DNA of 64,000 nt from a bacterium 210820-DFI.6.37 (GTDB lineage: Bacteria; Bacillota; Clostridia; Peptostreptococcales; Anaerovoracaceae), in contig JAJCKG010000008.1 in assembly GCA_020558355.1 (NCBI GenBank), positions 78,738-142,737 on the forward strand, read 5' to 3'. The translations under genes and the position numbers were made by a program. The notes below the pieces were generated by a model that was given only the letters and a program-made list of their open reading frames with translations, had not been told where the DNA came from and did no database searches. Of this stretch, positions 41,387-50,349 are shown piece by piece (within the stretch, counting starts at the first letter, position 1; each line of letters begins with the position of its first letter).

Positions 41387-43018
41387 ATGCAAGAACCTAT
41401 TATAAATGAAGCATTAAAACAGAAATGGTACGATGAAGGCTGGTGGACAAAGGAAAGCCTCATTGACAACTGGAATGAGACAGTAAAAAAGCACCCTTAC
41501 CGGGAATTTATTACAGAGGATTCCGGCGCCCGTTATACTTACGCGGAAATCGATGATCTGGCGGGACGGGTAGCTTCCTACCTGGCGGATATGGGCGTAA
41601 AGCCGGGAGATACGGTATCCTTTCAGCTGCCGATCTGGGTTGAAGCTGTAATCATTACAATCGGAGCCTGGAAGATCGGCGCTGTCGTAAGCCCTATCGC
41701 GCTGTTCTACAATCATGATGATGTAAGGACCCGGCTGCAGCTCAATGAGTGCGCCATTTTTTTCTGTCCTACCTTCTATTACAAAACGGATTTTGAAGTG
41801 CAAGTGGACATGCCCAACGCGTATCTTCCTCACTTAAAGCACGTTGTTCTCATCGACCGGGAACGCCCGAGAAAGCGCGCTTTCGTCACTATGCGGGAAA
41901 TCTTTCAGATCTACCGGCCTTATGAAGGAAGCGTTTGTGTTGACGCGGACAGCGTCGCGGCGATTCTCTTTACCTCCGGCACTACCGGGGACGCAAACGG
42001 CGTTATGCTGACTCATAATAACCTGCGCTTTGCGGAATTGGAATTCGCCAGAGAGCTGGATCTGAGCGGGAACGATGTTATGTTCATGCCTTCCCCTCTG
42101 AACCACGCTATCGGCTTTCAGCACGGGATCCTGTGCGTTTATCTGTTAGGCGCCCGGCTTGTCCTGCAGCAGCGCTTTAACGCGCCGGACGCGATCGCTC
42201 TTATCAACGAGGAAAAATGCACCTATTCCATGGGGGCTACGCCTTTTGTCTTTGACATTCTGGAGCAGCTGGACAAGACAGGAGAAACCCTTCCTACTAT
42301 GCGGTTTTACCTCAGCGGCGGAGCCCATGTCCCTTCCTCTATGATTCAGTGGGCATGGAAGCATAATATTCTGCTGGCGGAGGTCTATGGCTCAACAGAA
42401 AGCACGCCTCACACCTTTGTTCCCATCGATGAGGTCCTTTCCCGCAATGGAACTGTATCAGGGCGGCCTGTTCACGGCGCGGAAGTCCGCATCGTGGATT
42501 CTGAAGGCAAACAGGTAGCCGAGGGCGAGGAAGGCGAAGAGCAGTCCAGAGGACCCCAGGTCTTTGTGGGCTACGCCGGACGTCCGCAGGCCGCTAAACG
42601 GGTACTGGATGAAGACGGCTGGTATCACAGCGGCGACCTGGCCACCCGCTTTGACCACGGCTTTTACCGCATTTCTGGACGGATCAAGGACATTATCATC
42701 CGCGGCGGAGAAAATCTCAACAGCGCTACGCTCAATGCCAATCTGGAGCAGATGCCTAAGATCCGCGAACATGAGATTGTGGGTATGCCGGATGATCGTC
42801 TGGGAGAGCGGATCTGCGCCTATGTGACGCTGGCAGAGGGCGTAAGCCAACTGACTCTGGAGGAGCTGCTGGACTGGATGAAGGAGCGGAATATCCCGAA
42901 ATGGCAGTGGCCGGAGCGCCTGGAAGTGGTGGATGAGCTGCCTTACACCGATACAGGAAAAGTTAAAAAATATCTTCTGCGGGAGGACATTGCCGCAAAA
43001 GTAAGCCAGGAGAAATAA
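41387..43018 (+). CDS. Acyl-CoA ligase, AMP-forming
   Basis: A 543-residue adenylate-forming ligase that activates a carboxylic acid to its CoA thioester. Core motifs: P-loop FTSGTTGDANGVMLTHN (about 193-209), YGSTEST, GWYHSGDLA and the final catalytic Lys in TDTGKVKKYLL. The hinge motif normally GGENIxPxEIE reads GGENLNSATLN, an unusual variant. AAAGGAGG precedes the ATG. The thioesterase follows after 3 bp and a transporter after that, so this operon likely imports and activates the substrate processed by the divergent dehydrogenases. Confidence 0.93.
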   Translation: MQEPIINEALKQKWYDEGWWTKESLIDNWNETVKKHPYREFITEDSGARYTYAEIDDLAGRVASYLADMGVKPGDTVSFQLPIWVEAVIITIGAWKIGAVVSPIALFYNHDDVRTRLQLNECAIFFCPTFYYKTDFEVQVDMPNAYLPHLKHVVLIDRERPRKRAFVTMREIFQIYRPYEGSVCVDADSVAAILFTSGTTGDANGVMLTHNNLRFAELEFARELDLSGNDVMFMPSPLNHAIGFQHGILCVYLLGARLVLQQRFNAPDAIALINEEKCTYSMGATPFVFDILEQLDKTGETLPTMRFYLSGGAHVPSSMIQWAWKHNILLAEVYGSTESTPHTFVPIDEVLSRNGTVSGRPVHGAEVRIVDSEGKQVAEGEEGEEQSRGPQVFVGYAGRPQAAKRVLDEDGWYHSGDLATRFDHGFYRISGRIKDIIIRGGENLNSATLNANLEQMPKIREHEIVGMPDDRLGERICAYVTLAEGVSQLTLEELLDWMKERNIPKWQWPERLEVVDELPYTDTGKVKKYLLREDIAAKVSQEK

Positions 43019-43021
43019 GAA

Positions 43022-43486
43022 ATGAGGAAGGAACAATATCCCGGAGAGATGTTTCAATCTCTGCTGAAAGGACTTCAACATGATCCCGGCAACGCCTCCG
43101 GCCCGTACGGCTCGGCCATCATGCCTGAACTTCTTTCCTGCGATCCCAGAGGACTGGAAGCGCTGTACCGGTATTCTTCTGACGCCCTTTTATCCAACGC
43201 CGCAGGCAGCATTCACGGCGGCGCAGTTGCCACCTGGATGGATATATGTCAGGGGAATCTCATTGCCTGGGTCAACGGCGGCTATCCAGACCCTACCATT
43301 TCTTTGCAGCTGTCCTATATGCGCCCGGTCATTCCGGGCAGACCGGCTTTTATACGTTCAAAAATTCAGCATGTCAGTGGGCGCCTTTGCTTCGCTTCCA
43401 GCTGGTTATGGCAGACGGAGGGCGAAACAGCGGCCTCGGCTTCCGGCGTCTTTCGCGTCGGAGTACCGCTTACTGTCAATATTTAA
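43022..43486 (+). CDS. PaaI-type hotdog thioesterase
   Basis: A 154-residue single-hotdog protein. The PaaI/YbgC-like signature NAAGSIHGGAVATWMDICQG (about 59-78, with the HGG turn and the acidic Asp) is followed by SLQLSYMRPVIPG, the usual second strand pair. Such enzymes hydrolyse aryl- or acyl-CoA thioesters, here probably to release the finished acid or rescue stalled CoA. It lies 3 bp after the ligase and 24 bp before the transporter. Confidence 0.9.
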   Translation: MRKEQYPGEMFQSLLKGLQHDPGNASGPYGSAIMPELLSCDPRGLEALYRYSSDALLSNAAGSIHGGAVATWMDICQGNLIAWVNGGYPDPTISLQLSYMRPVIPGRPAFIRSKIQHVSGRLCFASSWLWQTEGETAASASGVFRVGVPLTVNI

Positions 43487-43510
43487 GTAATAAAGGAGTA
43501 CATAACAAGA

Positions 43511-44767
43511 ATGAATACGCAAAAACATCCCATCAATTGGAACGCTGTCCTGATCTTTGTCAGCATCGCCTTCAGCTCTCAGTGCGGCGGAGGCTTTGAA
43601 TCCGGCAGCACACCCTGGACTTATTTTCTTTCCAAAGGCTTTTACGGAATCTTTGGACCTTTCCTGGTAGCCATTATCAATTGCTTCATGATCTATTTCT
43701 TCATGAAGTGGGCTATGGACCATCAGGTTTACGATTACCACAGCTTTGAAACCAGCTATACCGGCAAATTCCATAAGATCTGTAATTTCCTTTACGAGGT
43801 TAATTTTAACTGGCTGACGGTTGTATGTATGGCGCTGGCCTATTCCACATCCGGCAGCGTACTGCACGATCTGTTCGGTATCCCTTATATCCTGACCACC
43901 TTTATCGTCGGTATCATCATGCTGATCCTGGTATACCGGGGCGACCAGCTGGTACGGAGAAACGCGGTTGTTATGAGTCTGTTTATTCTGCTGGCTCTCA
44001 TCGCTGTTCATGTACCGAACCTGATCCACAATCTCTCAAGTGGACAGCTGGCTGATCAGCTGAGCGTTATGCATGATACCACGGTTAATTCCATTGTTCC
44101 TGATTTCAAGGGTGGATGGTTCGGCTACATCATGTATATTCTGCTGTGGGGCTACGTCTTCTCCGGCCAGAATCTGGCAGGCTTCGGCGCCTATACGAAT
44201 CACGCGAATATATTCACAGACAAGAGAAGTCTGCGGGCAGCTGTATTTATCAGTGTAGCCATCAACTTCCTGTTCCTCTTTATCGCCAACCTCAATCTGG
44301 CTGCCAATTATACCAGCATTCTGGACGGCATTGAAAGCGGAAAAAGCGTTTATACGATTATGGTTGTGCAAAACGGAGCGGGAAGCGACGCGGTAAAAGT
44401 TATTTTACTGACCCTTCTCAGTCTGGGAATCTTCTTTGCTTCTATCTCTACCGCCATCAACTATGTTGCCGGATTCAACAACCGGATGCTGACGCTGTGG
44501 CGGACCCACGCCAAAGAAACAGAAGAACAGGCTGCTCCAAAGGAACGGAAACGCCGTTTCATCATTACGATTTCTTATGTGGTTCTTACCTGGGGAGTCA
44601 GCCAGGTAGGTCTGACAGCGCTGGTTTCCAACGCTCTGACCTACAGCGCTCTGGTTAATATCGCGACTTTGATCATTCCTACCATCGTTCGGGTAGTGCA
44701 GGGCTGGAAAGATCCGGACTACGCTGCCATGACCGCAGAAGCGCGGAAGAAAAAAGACATAAAATAG
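43511..44767 (+). CDS. YkvI-like membrane transporter
   Basis: A 418-residue integral membrane protein with about eleven helices. It resembles the YkvI group of the amino acid/polyamine/nucleobase permease superfamily: an opening helix with an unusual FSSQCGGGFESGSTPW glycine-rich break (about 20-35), NNRM and a C-terminal IATLIIPTIVRVVQGWKDPD. AAAGGAG precedes the ATG. Position after the CoA ligase suggests it imports the acid activated by that enzyme, or exports the product. The family's substrates are poorly known. Confidence 0.8.
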   Translation: MNTQKHPINWNAVLIFVSIAFSSQCGGGFESGSTPWTYFLSKGFYGIFGPFLVAIINCFMIYFFMKWAMDHQVYDYHSFETSYTGKFHKICNFLYEVNFNWLTVVCMALAYSTSGSVLHDLFGIPYILTTFIVGIIMLILVYRGDQLVRRNAVVMSLFILLALIAVHVPNLIHNLSSGQLADQLSVMHDTTVNSIVPDFKGGWFGYIMYILLWGYVFSGQNLAGFGAYTNHANIFTDKRSLRAAVFISVAINFLFLFIANLNLAANYTSILDGIESGKSVYTIMVVQNGAGSDAVKVILLTLLSLGIFFASISTAINYVAGFNNRMLTLWRTHAKETEEQAAPKERKRRFIITISYVVLTWGVSQVGLTALVSNALTYSALVNIATLIIPTIVRVVQGWKDPDYAAMTAEARKKKDIK

Positions 44768-44792
44768 AACAAATTAAAAAAATCAAACCCGC

Positions 44793-44835
44793 AAAAAACG
44801 CGGCTTACCAGATCACTTCTGATAAGCCGCGTTTT
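44793..44835. terminator. Bidirectional terminator
   Basis: AAAAACGCGGCTTA pairs perfectly with TAAGCCGCGTTTTT over 14 bp between the convergent transporter and KAS-II genes. Confidence 0.93.
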
Positions 44836-44836
44836 T

Positions 44837-46069
44837 CTATTTTTCATATCGTTTTAAGACGAGGCAGGAATTCTGTCCGCCAAAGCCGAAGACGTTGGAA
44901 ATGGCAACATCGATATGGCCGCCGCGGGCATGATTTGGAATCAGATCAAATCCTTTCGCCATAGGATCGGGAGTTTCCAGATTGATGGTAGGCGGCAGGA
45001 TTTCATCTCTCATAGCTAAAAGACAGACAGCCGCCTCTACCGGTCCTCCCGCGCCCATCATATGTCCGGTCGCGCCTTTAATAGAGCTCATTGGGGCCGC
45101 CGCGTCTGAGAAAATCCCCTGTACCGCTTCCAGATCTTCATAATCCCCTTTGATGGTTCCGGTTCCGTGGGCATTAATATAATCTACCTGCTCCGGTAAG
45201 ATTCCTGCCCGCTTCAGCGCGCCACGGATACACGCGATCCCGCCCTCTGCTCCCGGCATAGGGGCCACCACATGATATCCATCCATATTATTGGACCAGC
45301 CGGCCAATTCTCCGTATATCTTCGCGCCCCGCTTTTGGGCATGCTCTTCCGATTCCAGCACCAGCGCTCCCCCGCCTTCACCGATGATAAAGCCGTTACG
45401 CTGGCTGTCAAAGGGGCGGCTGGTCCCGGTAATGTCCCCTTCCCGTTTTGCCAGTACATTGGATTTGCTGAGAGAAAGGATCATCAACGGACATAGAATG
45501 GATTCGCTTCCCGCGGCCACCATGGAATCCGCTTCGCCCCTCAGAATGCACTCTGCCGCCAGCGCAATCGCGTCTCCTCCCGAGGCGCAGGCTGTACTGA
45601 CGGTCATGCTGGGCCCTTTGATTCCCAGGCTGATGGCAATCTGGGACGCCGCGATGTTTCCCAGCATCATGGTGGTAAACCGGGGGCTTACTTCTTTTCG
45701 GGAAGACCGGGACAGCTTGTCCTGCGCCTGCGCAGCCTGGGCAATCCCGGCCATTGCGGTCCCCATTGTGACTCCGGTTCTCCCAGCCTCAGGTATCAAT
45801 TTACTATCCTCCAGCGCCTCTTTTGCCGCTATATAAGCGAACTGCTGAAAGCGGCTGGTTTCCCGGCACAGCTTTTGCGGCATTCTGTCCGCGGGATCAA
45901 AGGCTTTTACCTCTGCCGCTACCTGAATGGGCAGCCCCTCTGTATCAAAAATGCTGATGGGCGCCGCTCCGGTCCGGCCCGCGATCAGGGCCTTCCAGCT
46001 ATCCTCTGTATTGTGCCCCACCGGGGTAATCATTCCCATCCCTGTAATTACAATTTTTTTCTGGTTCAT
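44837..46069 (-). CDS. fabF: Beta-ketoacyl-ACP synthase II
   Basis: A condensing enzyme of 410 residues with the full KAS-II triad: Cys161 in TACASGG, His301 in HGTGT and His336 in GATGHMMGAGG (with Lys331). It would elongate acyl-ACP with malonyl-ACP. No other fatty-acid synthesis gene or ACP is adjacent; instead it sits alone between a catabolic-looking cluster and a divergent LysR gene. It may be a second, regulated KAS, or take part in making or modifying a specific acyl chain. A TTGTCG-N8-CGACAA repeat lies upstream. Confidence 0.93.
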   Translation of the reverse strand: MNQKKIVITGMGMITPVGHNTEDSWKALIAGRTGAAPISIFDTEGLPIQVAAEVKAFDPADRMPQKLCRETSRFQQFAYIAAKEALEDSKLIPEAGRTGVTMGTAMAGIAQAAQAQDKLSRSSRKEVSPRFTTMMLGNIAASQIAISLGIKGPSMTVSTACASGGDAIALAAECILRGEADSMVAAGSESILCPLMILSLSKSNVLAKREGDITGTSRPFDSQRNGFIIGEGGGALVLESEEHAQKRGAKIYGELAGWSNNMDGYHVVAPMPGAEGGIACIRGALKRAGILPEQVDYINAHGTGTIKGDYEDLEAVQGIFSDAAAPMSSIKGATGHMMGAGGPVEAAVCLLAMRDEILPPTINLETPDPMAKGFDLIPNHARGGHIDVAISNVFGFGGQNSCLVLKRYEK

Positions 46070-46140
46070 AGTAAACTCCTCATCGTCATCTCAGCATACA
46101 TTTTTTATTTTATTACGGGGGGTCCTGTTTGTATAATTGG

Positions 46141-46160
46141 TTGTCGTTTTTATTCGACAA
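46141..46160. promoter_or_regulatory. Inverted repeat TTGTCG-N8-CGACAA, candidate operator
   Basis: Perfect 6-bp arms, in the divergent region between fabF and the LysR gene. On the minus strand its TTGTCG could also serve as the fabF -35. A LysR binding site is the simplest reading. Confidence 0.55.
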
Positions 46161-46193
46161 ATTATTAATAGAAAAAAAGTATAGATTGTTTTC

Positions 46194-46221
46194 TTGACAA
46201 TTTATCAGTTTTTTATAAAAT
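46194..46221 (+). promoter_or_regulatory. Promoter of LysR gene
   Basis: TTGACA (46194-46199), 16-bp spacer, TAAAAT (46216-46221). Leader of about 110 nt to the ATG at 46338. Confidence 0.6.
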
Positions 46222-46337
46222 TTAATTATGCAATTTTGATATTTTGTAATGCTTAATTCAAATAAGTGAGTTTATCATATTTTGCGCATCAGGATACGCT
46301 TTCGCCTGTGTATCCATAATGGAAGGATATAATTACA

Positions 46338-47003
46338 ATGACGTTATCACAACTTTATTATTTTCGAAAGCTGGCTCAATTAGAGCATTATACGAAAGCC
46401 GCCCAGGAGCTGTACATCAGTCAGCCCAGTCTGAGCGCTTCTATCTCTTCTCTGGAGGACGAGTTAAAGGTCAAGCTGTTTCAGAAATCCGGAAGAAACA
46501 TTCATTTAACGGATACCGGAAGACAGTTTTATGAAATTGTCTGCCAGTGTCTCAATGTTCTTGAGGCTGGTATTGAAGACCTGCAATCTCAGGGGGAAGA
46601 AGAGACTGTTATCGATCTTGTCTGTGAAGCTCCCTTACTGCTGGATTTTATACCAAAGCTTCTGACTTCCTTTCAAAGCTATGGTGATTCTATTAAATTT
46701 CATCTTCACTGCGACGATCTCTCAGGCATTATAACCGGGGTGCGCTCAGGAAAATACTCCTTTGGTTTTTCCATCACTCAGCGCTACGATCCAGATCTGG
46801 TCTTTCTCGACTTTACGTCCGCAAACGCGTTTCCGCAGGAAACACAGCTTCTTTCCAAGAGCCGCAGTCTTTTATCTGTTCTGTCTGTTACGGATGAACG
46901 AGTTGAACCAAAGCAGCTTTTCTTTGTGTACAGCAAAATGCGCTATTTGCCCGAAGCGGAACAAAAATTCCTTACCTTTATAAAACAGAATCAATCCTCA
47001 TAA
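46338..47003 (+). CDS. LysR-family regulator with shortened effector domain
   Basis: A 221-residue LysR-type regulator; the family usually has about 290-300. The N-terminal winged helix is intact (LSQLYYFRKLAQLEHYTKAAQELYISQPSLSASISSLEDEL). The effector domain begins normally (VCEAPLLLDFIPKLLTSFQS, FHLHCDDLSGIITGVRSGKYSFGFS) and ends normally (LFFVYSKMRYLPEAEQKFLTF), but the middle subdomain of about 70-80 residues is missing. It may still bind DNA and dimerise while having lost its ligand site. It is divergent from fabF and is the likely local regulator. Confidence 0.87.
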   Translation: MTLSQLYYFRKLAQLEHYTKAAQELYISQPSLSASISSLEDELKVKLFQKSGRNIHLTDTGRQFYEIVCQCLNVLEAGIEDLQSQGEEETVIDLVCEAPLLLDFIPKLLTSFQSYGDSIKFHLHCDDLSGIITGVRSGKYSFGFSITQRYDPDLVFLDFTSANAFPQETQLLSKSRSLLSVLSVTDERVEPKQLFFVYSKMRYLPEAEQKFLTFIKQNQSS

Positions 47004-47021
47004 GAAGAGCGCGTTCTGGTC

Positions 47022-47055
47022 CTCCCGGCTTCAAAGGCAGTCGGGATTTTATTTG
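47022..47055 (+). terminator. Probable terminator after LysR gene
   Basis: CCCGGCT and AGTCGGG pair (one G-U) around TCAAAGGC, followed by ATTTTATTT. Moderate. Confidence 0.5.
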
Positions 47056-47599
47056 CGGGCAGTTATAATTTTTTGCCCCACAGTTCCAGCCCCTTAGCTC
47101 CGTGTAAGCTCTGTGCCGATTCGCTTGGAAATCCTTTGTTCGCGGCTTTCAGGCGTTGTTTTGTCCTATGAGGGATAAGGGGAAGCGTCTGGGATAAAAG
47201 AAAACAGAAACACCAGCCTGGTTTTGGGTGGTTGTTTCTGTTTTTTAGCGGTTCCGGGGCTGTGAATCGGCCAGATTTCAGATTGTAAGGGGTAAAAAAG
47301 GCTTTTGGGAAGAAACACGGACCGCAAGGCCGGATGCTTTTTGAAACAAACAGGGGAAAAAGGACGGCTGTTTCCGCTTTTTTCACAAAGCCCTTTTTCC
47401 GCAGCTGTAGTGTGAGTGTAAGGTTAACATTGTGCTATTTCAGGTCGTTTAAAGCGGAAACGCTTCCGTCCGCAATCTGGCAGCTTATGTAACAGAATCA
47501 GCCCCCATAGAAAGAGAGGGCCGCAGACCTTCCGCGCAGGTACTTTTCTTTAATCGGTTTCATATACATATAGAAAAACCTGGCTGTGGAGGATTTTTT
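47056..47599. other. Gene-free stretch before S8 peptidase
   Basis: I see no credible gene in these 544 bases. A minus-strand frame at 47063-47386 has no ribosome site or recognisable motif. The only structure is the hairpin at 47202-47246. The S8 promoter must lie near 47410-47560 but no clear -35/-10 pair was found. Confidence 0.5.
47202..47246 (+). terminator. Stem-loop with CAGAAAC core
   Basis: AAACAGAAAC (47202-47211) pairs with GTTTCTGTTT (47234-47243), extended inward by ACCA/TGGT with a one-base bulge, then a T-run. A closely related stem occurs at 56258-56304. Confidence 0.6.
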
Positions 47600-48727
47600 A
47601 TGAGTGAAACCAAAGGGCGGACCCGCCCGTTTATTTTATATCCAAGGCAGGCCATTGAAGATGTCCGTCCGTGTGTTCTGGAAAACTTCGGGCGGATCAA
47701 ATATGAGCTGCCTTTTTTGAACGCTTTGTGTGTCCAGATTCCGGAGGAAAAAGTGGGTATGATACGGATGAACCGCCGTATTGCCGCTATGTCAGAGGAC
47801 ATTGAGGTTTCTAAGCTTGCGGACGCGGGGGCCGCGTCAGAGAAAACAGACCGCTTTTCGGGGCCTGCTTTTACTGCGGAGACAAGGCCCGCTCGCCGGT
47901 TTTCCGGCGGGGAAGGGGTTTCCATCGCTGTAATCGATACCGGGTGCTCACCCCATTTGGATCTGATCCGGCCCTTTAGCCGGATTCGTTGTTTCAAGGA
48001 TTTTGTCAATGGAAAAATCTTTCCCTATGATGATGACGGTCACGGTACCCACGTCTGCGGCATTGCGGCGGGAAACGGCTATTCATCCGGAAAGCATCGC
48101 GGAACGGCTCCGGGCGCGGCGCTGGTGGTTTTAAAGGCGCTGGATAAGGAAGGCAATGGAAACGCTTCGGATATTCTGGCGGCGATGCAGTGGATCTACG
48201 ACTACCGCCGGCGTTACAATATCCGCGTTTTAAACCTTTCTCTTGGTATCGCGCCTTCCGCTTCCTATCAAATCGATCCTCTCGCGCTTGGCGCAGGCGC
48301 CCTTGTTTCCGCCGGTATCTGTGTTGTAACTGCCGCCGGAAACAGCGGTCCTGAAAAGGGCAGCATTACATCTCCCGGCATCAGTCCCTTTGTCCTTACT
48401 GTAGGCGCCTGTGATGGCCGGGGAAGGGTTGCGGATTTTTCCAGCAGAGGCCCGACCCCTACCGGACTGCGCAAGCCGGATCTGGTGGCCCCGGGGGTCG
48501 ATATCGTATCTCTTTCATCCCAGGATCCAAAAGGATACCTTTCCCAAAGCGGAACATCTATGTCCGCGCCTTACGCGGCCGGACTCGCGGCCTGCTACTG
48601 CGCGGGCCATCCAGCGGCAGGCCCTGGAGAAGTAAAGGAAGCGCTCATCAGAAGCTGTCGTCCTTTAAAGCACGCTGACAAAAACGCGCAGGGACATGGC
48701 GCTTTAGAACAAAGTCGGCTTCGCTGA
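47600..48727 (+). CDS. S8 family serine peptidase (subtilisin), cytosolic
   Basis: A 375-residue subtilase. The catalytic triad is complete: Asp113 in VIDTGCS, His148 in DGHGTHVCG and Ser320 in SGTSMSAP, with oxyanion Asn248 in AAGNSG. There is no signal peptide, and a short N-terminal region (about 1-100) precedes the catalytic domain, as in AprX-type intracellular proteases. It is flanked by hairpins on both sides and so is monocistronic. Function is probably intracellular protein turnover, perhaps in stationary phase. Confidence 0.95.
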   Translation: MSETKGRTRPFILYPRQAIEDVRPCVLENFGRIKYELPFLNALCVQIPEEKVGMIRMNRRIAAMSEDIEVSKLADAGAASEKTDRFSGPAFTAETRPARRFSGGEGVSIAVIDTGCSPHLDLIRPFSRIRCFKDFVNGKIFPYDDDGHGTHVCGIAAGNGYSSGKHRGTAPGAALVVLKALDKEGNGNASDILAAMQWIYDYRRRYNIRVLNLSLGIAPSASYQIDPLALGAGALVSAGICVVTAAGNSGPEKGSITSPGISPFVLTVGACDGRGRVADFSSRGPTPTGLRKPDLVAPGVDIVSLSSQDPKGYLSQSGTSMSAPYAAGLAACYCAGHPAAGPGEVKEALIRSCRPLKHADKNAQGHGALEQSRLR

Positions 48728-48798
48728 TTTATGTTCAGCGGTAGACTTTGTTGATATTCCGGAAATATCGAAAACGATATTTCCTACATAATAAAAGG

Positions 48799-48840
48799 AA
48801 TGCCCGTTATCAGCGCTCGGGCCGATAACGGGCATTTTAT
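48799..48840. terminator. Terminator between S8 and M23 genes
   Basis: AATGCCCGTTATC (48799-48811) pairs perfectly with GATAACGGGCATT (48824-48836), followed by TTAT. It serves convergent genes. Confidence 0.85.
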
Positions 48841-48903
48841 AAAACAGGATTAATTGTGTATCGATTATTACCTATCTGTCTTTTTTCATTGCAGCTTTAT
48901 AGA

Positions 48904-50349
48904 TTACGGCAAATACTTCAGTGGATCAACGAACTCGCCGTTCACTTTGATACCGAAATGACAGTGCGGTCCGGTACTTCTTCCGGTATTGCCGGATTCC
49001 GCGATATGGTAACCCTGATATACCTTGTCGCCTTCCGATACCAGCAGCTGTGAGTTGTGCGCGTAATAGGTTTCCACTCCGTTCTGATGGTCGATGATGA
49101 CCAGATATCCGTAAGAGCCCTTGTAACCTGAGAAGGTAACGGTTCCTCCGTCAGAAGCCATAACATCCGTGCCTACCGAGCATGCCAGGTCAATACCGTC
49201 ATGATTTCTTCCCCAGCGAGGGCCGAACGGTGAAGTAAACCGGTAATTCTTAACCGGATAGATATATGTGCCGGAGCCGATTGTTGGCGGCCGTTCCTTT
49301 GTGCCTACCAGCACTACTTCTGTCGTAGGCTCTTTCTCCACCTTCTCTACGATAGGAACCTTTGTGGATTCTTTTCCATTGTTTTTCTCAACTCTGGCTG
49401 TAATGACCTTTGTTCCTTTTTTCCCTTTGGTCTTTACTTTTGTTTCACCCTCATAAAGGTCCTTCGTTTCCTTTTCTACGGTTTCGTAATCGATATCTTC
49501 TTCGTATGTAATCAGCTCAGAAGCTTTGAGCGTCACTACCGGAGCTTCTTCCTTGAGGCGGATCTCACTGCCCACTTCCAGCTTTTTCGGGTTGATTTCC
49601 GGATTCAGCTCCAGAATCTCCGATTCGGACATTCCGTAATCCTCAGCCAGATCGGCAAGGGTCTCTCCTGCCATAACAACATGGGATTTTTCCACTACGG
49701 CGCCGGTCTGCAGCGTTTCCTTTGCTTCGTCTTCCTTCTGAAGGTTGTCCAGATTTGTATTGACTTCCTTTATCTCAATGTTCTCAAGAAATTCGGCGTC
49801 TTCAACAACTACATTTTCTCCATCATCGGTATATTCATCCCTGATGGAGGTCAGTACATTCTGCGCCGCCTCCTGGCTGTCAACCGTTACAGTATGCTTA
49901 CCATTAACGGTAATGCTGTAAGCCTTTACGTTGATATCACCCACATAGGTCATTCGTTTCAGCACATCTTCCGAGGTATCGATCTGCACATCGTTTCCCA
50001 TAGCGGCTACCCGTTTGAAGGTGATATCGTCTTTCTTATCGATAATTACTTCGATATCCCGCTCTTCCGTCAGAGCGCTCTGCACAAGGTCCGTGATTTT
50101 CAGCACGTCCTCCTTGTCCTTTACTACGCCCAGGACCTTTCCGTTATAGGAATACTCATATGCCATATAGTGGTTGAATATCCCAATCATACCTACAGTT
50201 CCTACCAGAAGAACGGTAAAGGACGCCAACAGGAGAATCCTGTGACGCTCCGCAAAGTGTCTCATATGAGCCACTTTGGCCGGCTCTTTTTCCTTCAGTA
50301 GTTCTGCCAGTCTGTTTATTTTTCTGCTGAATTTGAATTTCTCTGCCAT
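48904..50349 (-). CDS. M23 peptidase with LysM and G5 domains
   Basis: A 481-residue cell-wall protein. A cytoplasmic basic tail, one membrane helix (about 38-57), a coiled region, LysM (about 222-266, HVVMAGETLADLAEDYGMSE), a G5 domain (about 283-350) and a C-terminal M23 endopeptidase with His383/Asp387 in RNHDGIDLA, and His462/His464 in GPHCHFGI. It likely cuts peptidoglycan crosslinks at the surface. The start at 50349 lies 34 bp inside the end of the DnaD-like gene, an unusual coupling of a replication gene to a wall hydrolase. Confidence 0.94.
   Translation of the reverse strand: MAEKFKFSRKINRLAELLKEKEPAKVAHMRHFAERHRILLLASFTVLLVGTVGMIGIFNHYMAYEYSYNGKVLGVVKDKEDVLKITDLVQSALTEERDIEVIIDKKDDITFKRVAAMGNDVQIDTSEDVLKRMTYVGDINVKAYSITVNGKHTVTVDSQEAAQNVLTSIRDEYTDDGENVVVEDAEFLENIEIKEVNTNLDNLQKEDEAKETLQTGAVVEKSHVVMAGETLADLAEDYGMSESEILELNPEINPKKLEVGSEIRLKEEAPVVTLKASELITYEEDIDYETVEKETKDLYEGETKVKTKGKKGTKVITARVEKNNGKESTKVPIVEKVEKEPTTEVVLVGTKERPPTIGSGTYIYPVKNYRFTSPFGPRWGRNHDGIDLACSVGTDVMASDGGTVTFSGYKGSYGYLVIIDHQNGVETYYAHNSQLLVSEGDKVYQGYHIAESGNTGRSTGPHCHFGIKVNGEFVDPLKYLP

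Noticed and set aside
47063..47386. Minus-strand 107-codon frame in the LysR-S8 gap
   Set aside because: No ribosome site, Pro/Lys-rich low-complexity product, and it spans a clear stem-loop.
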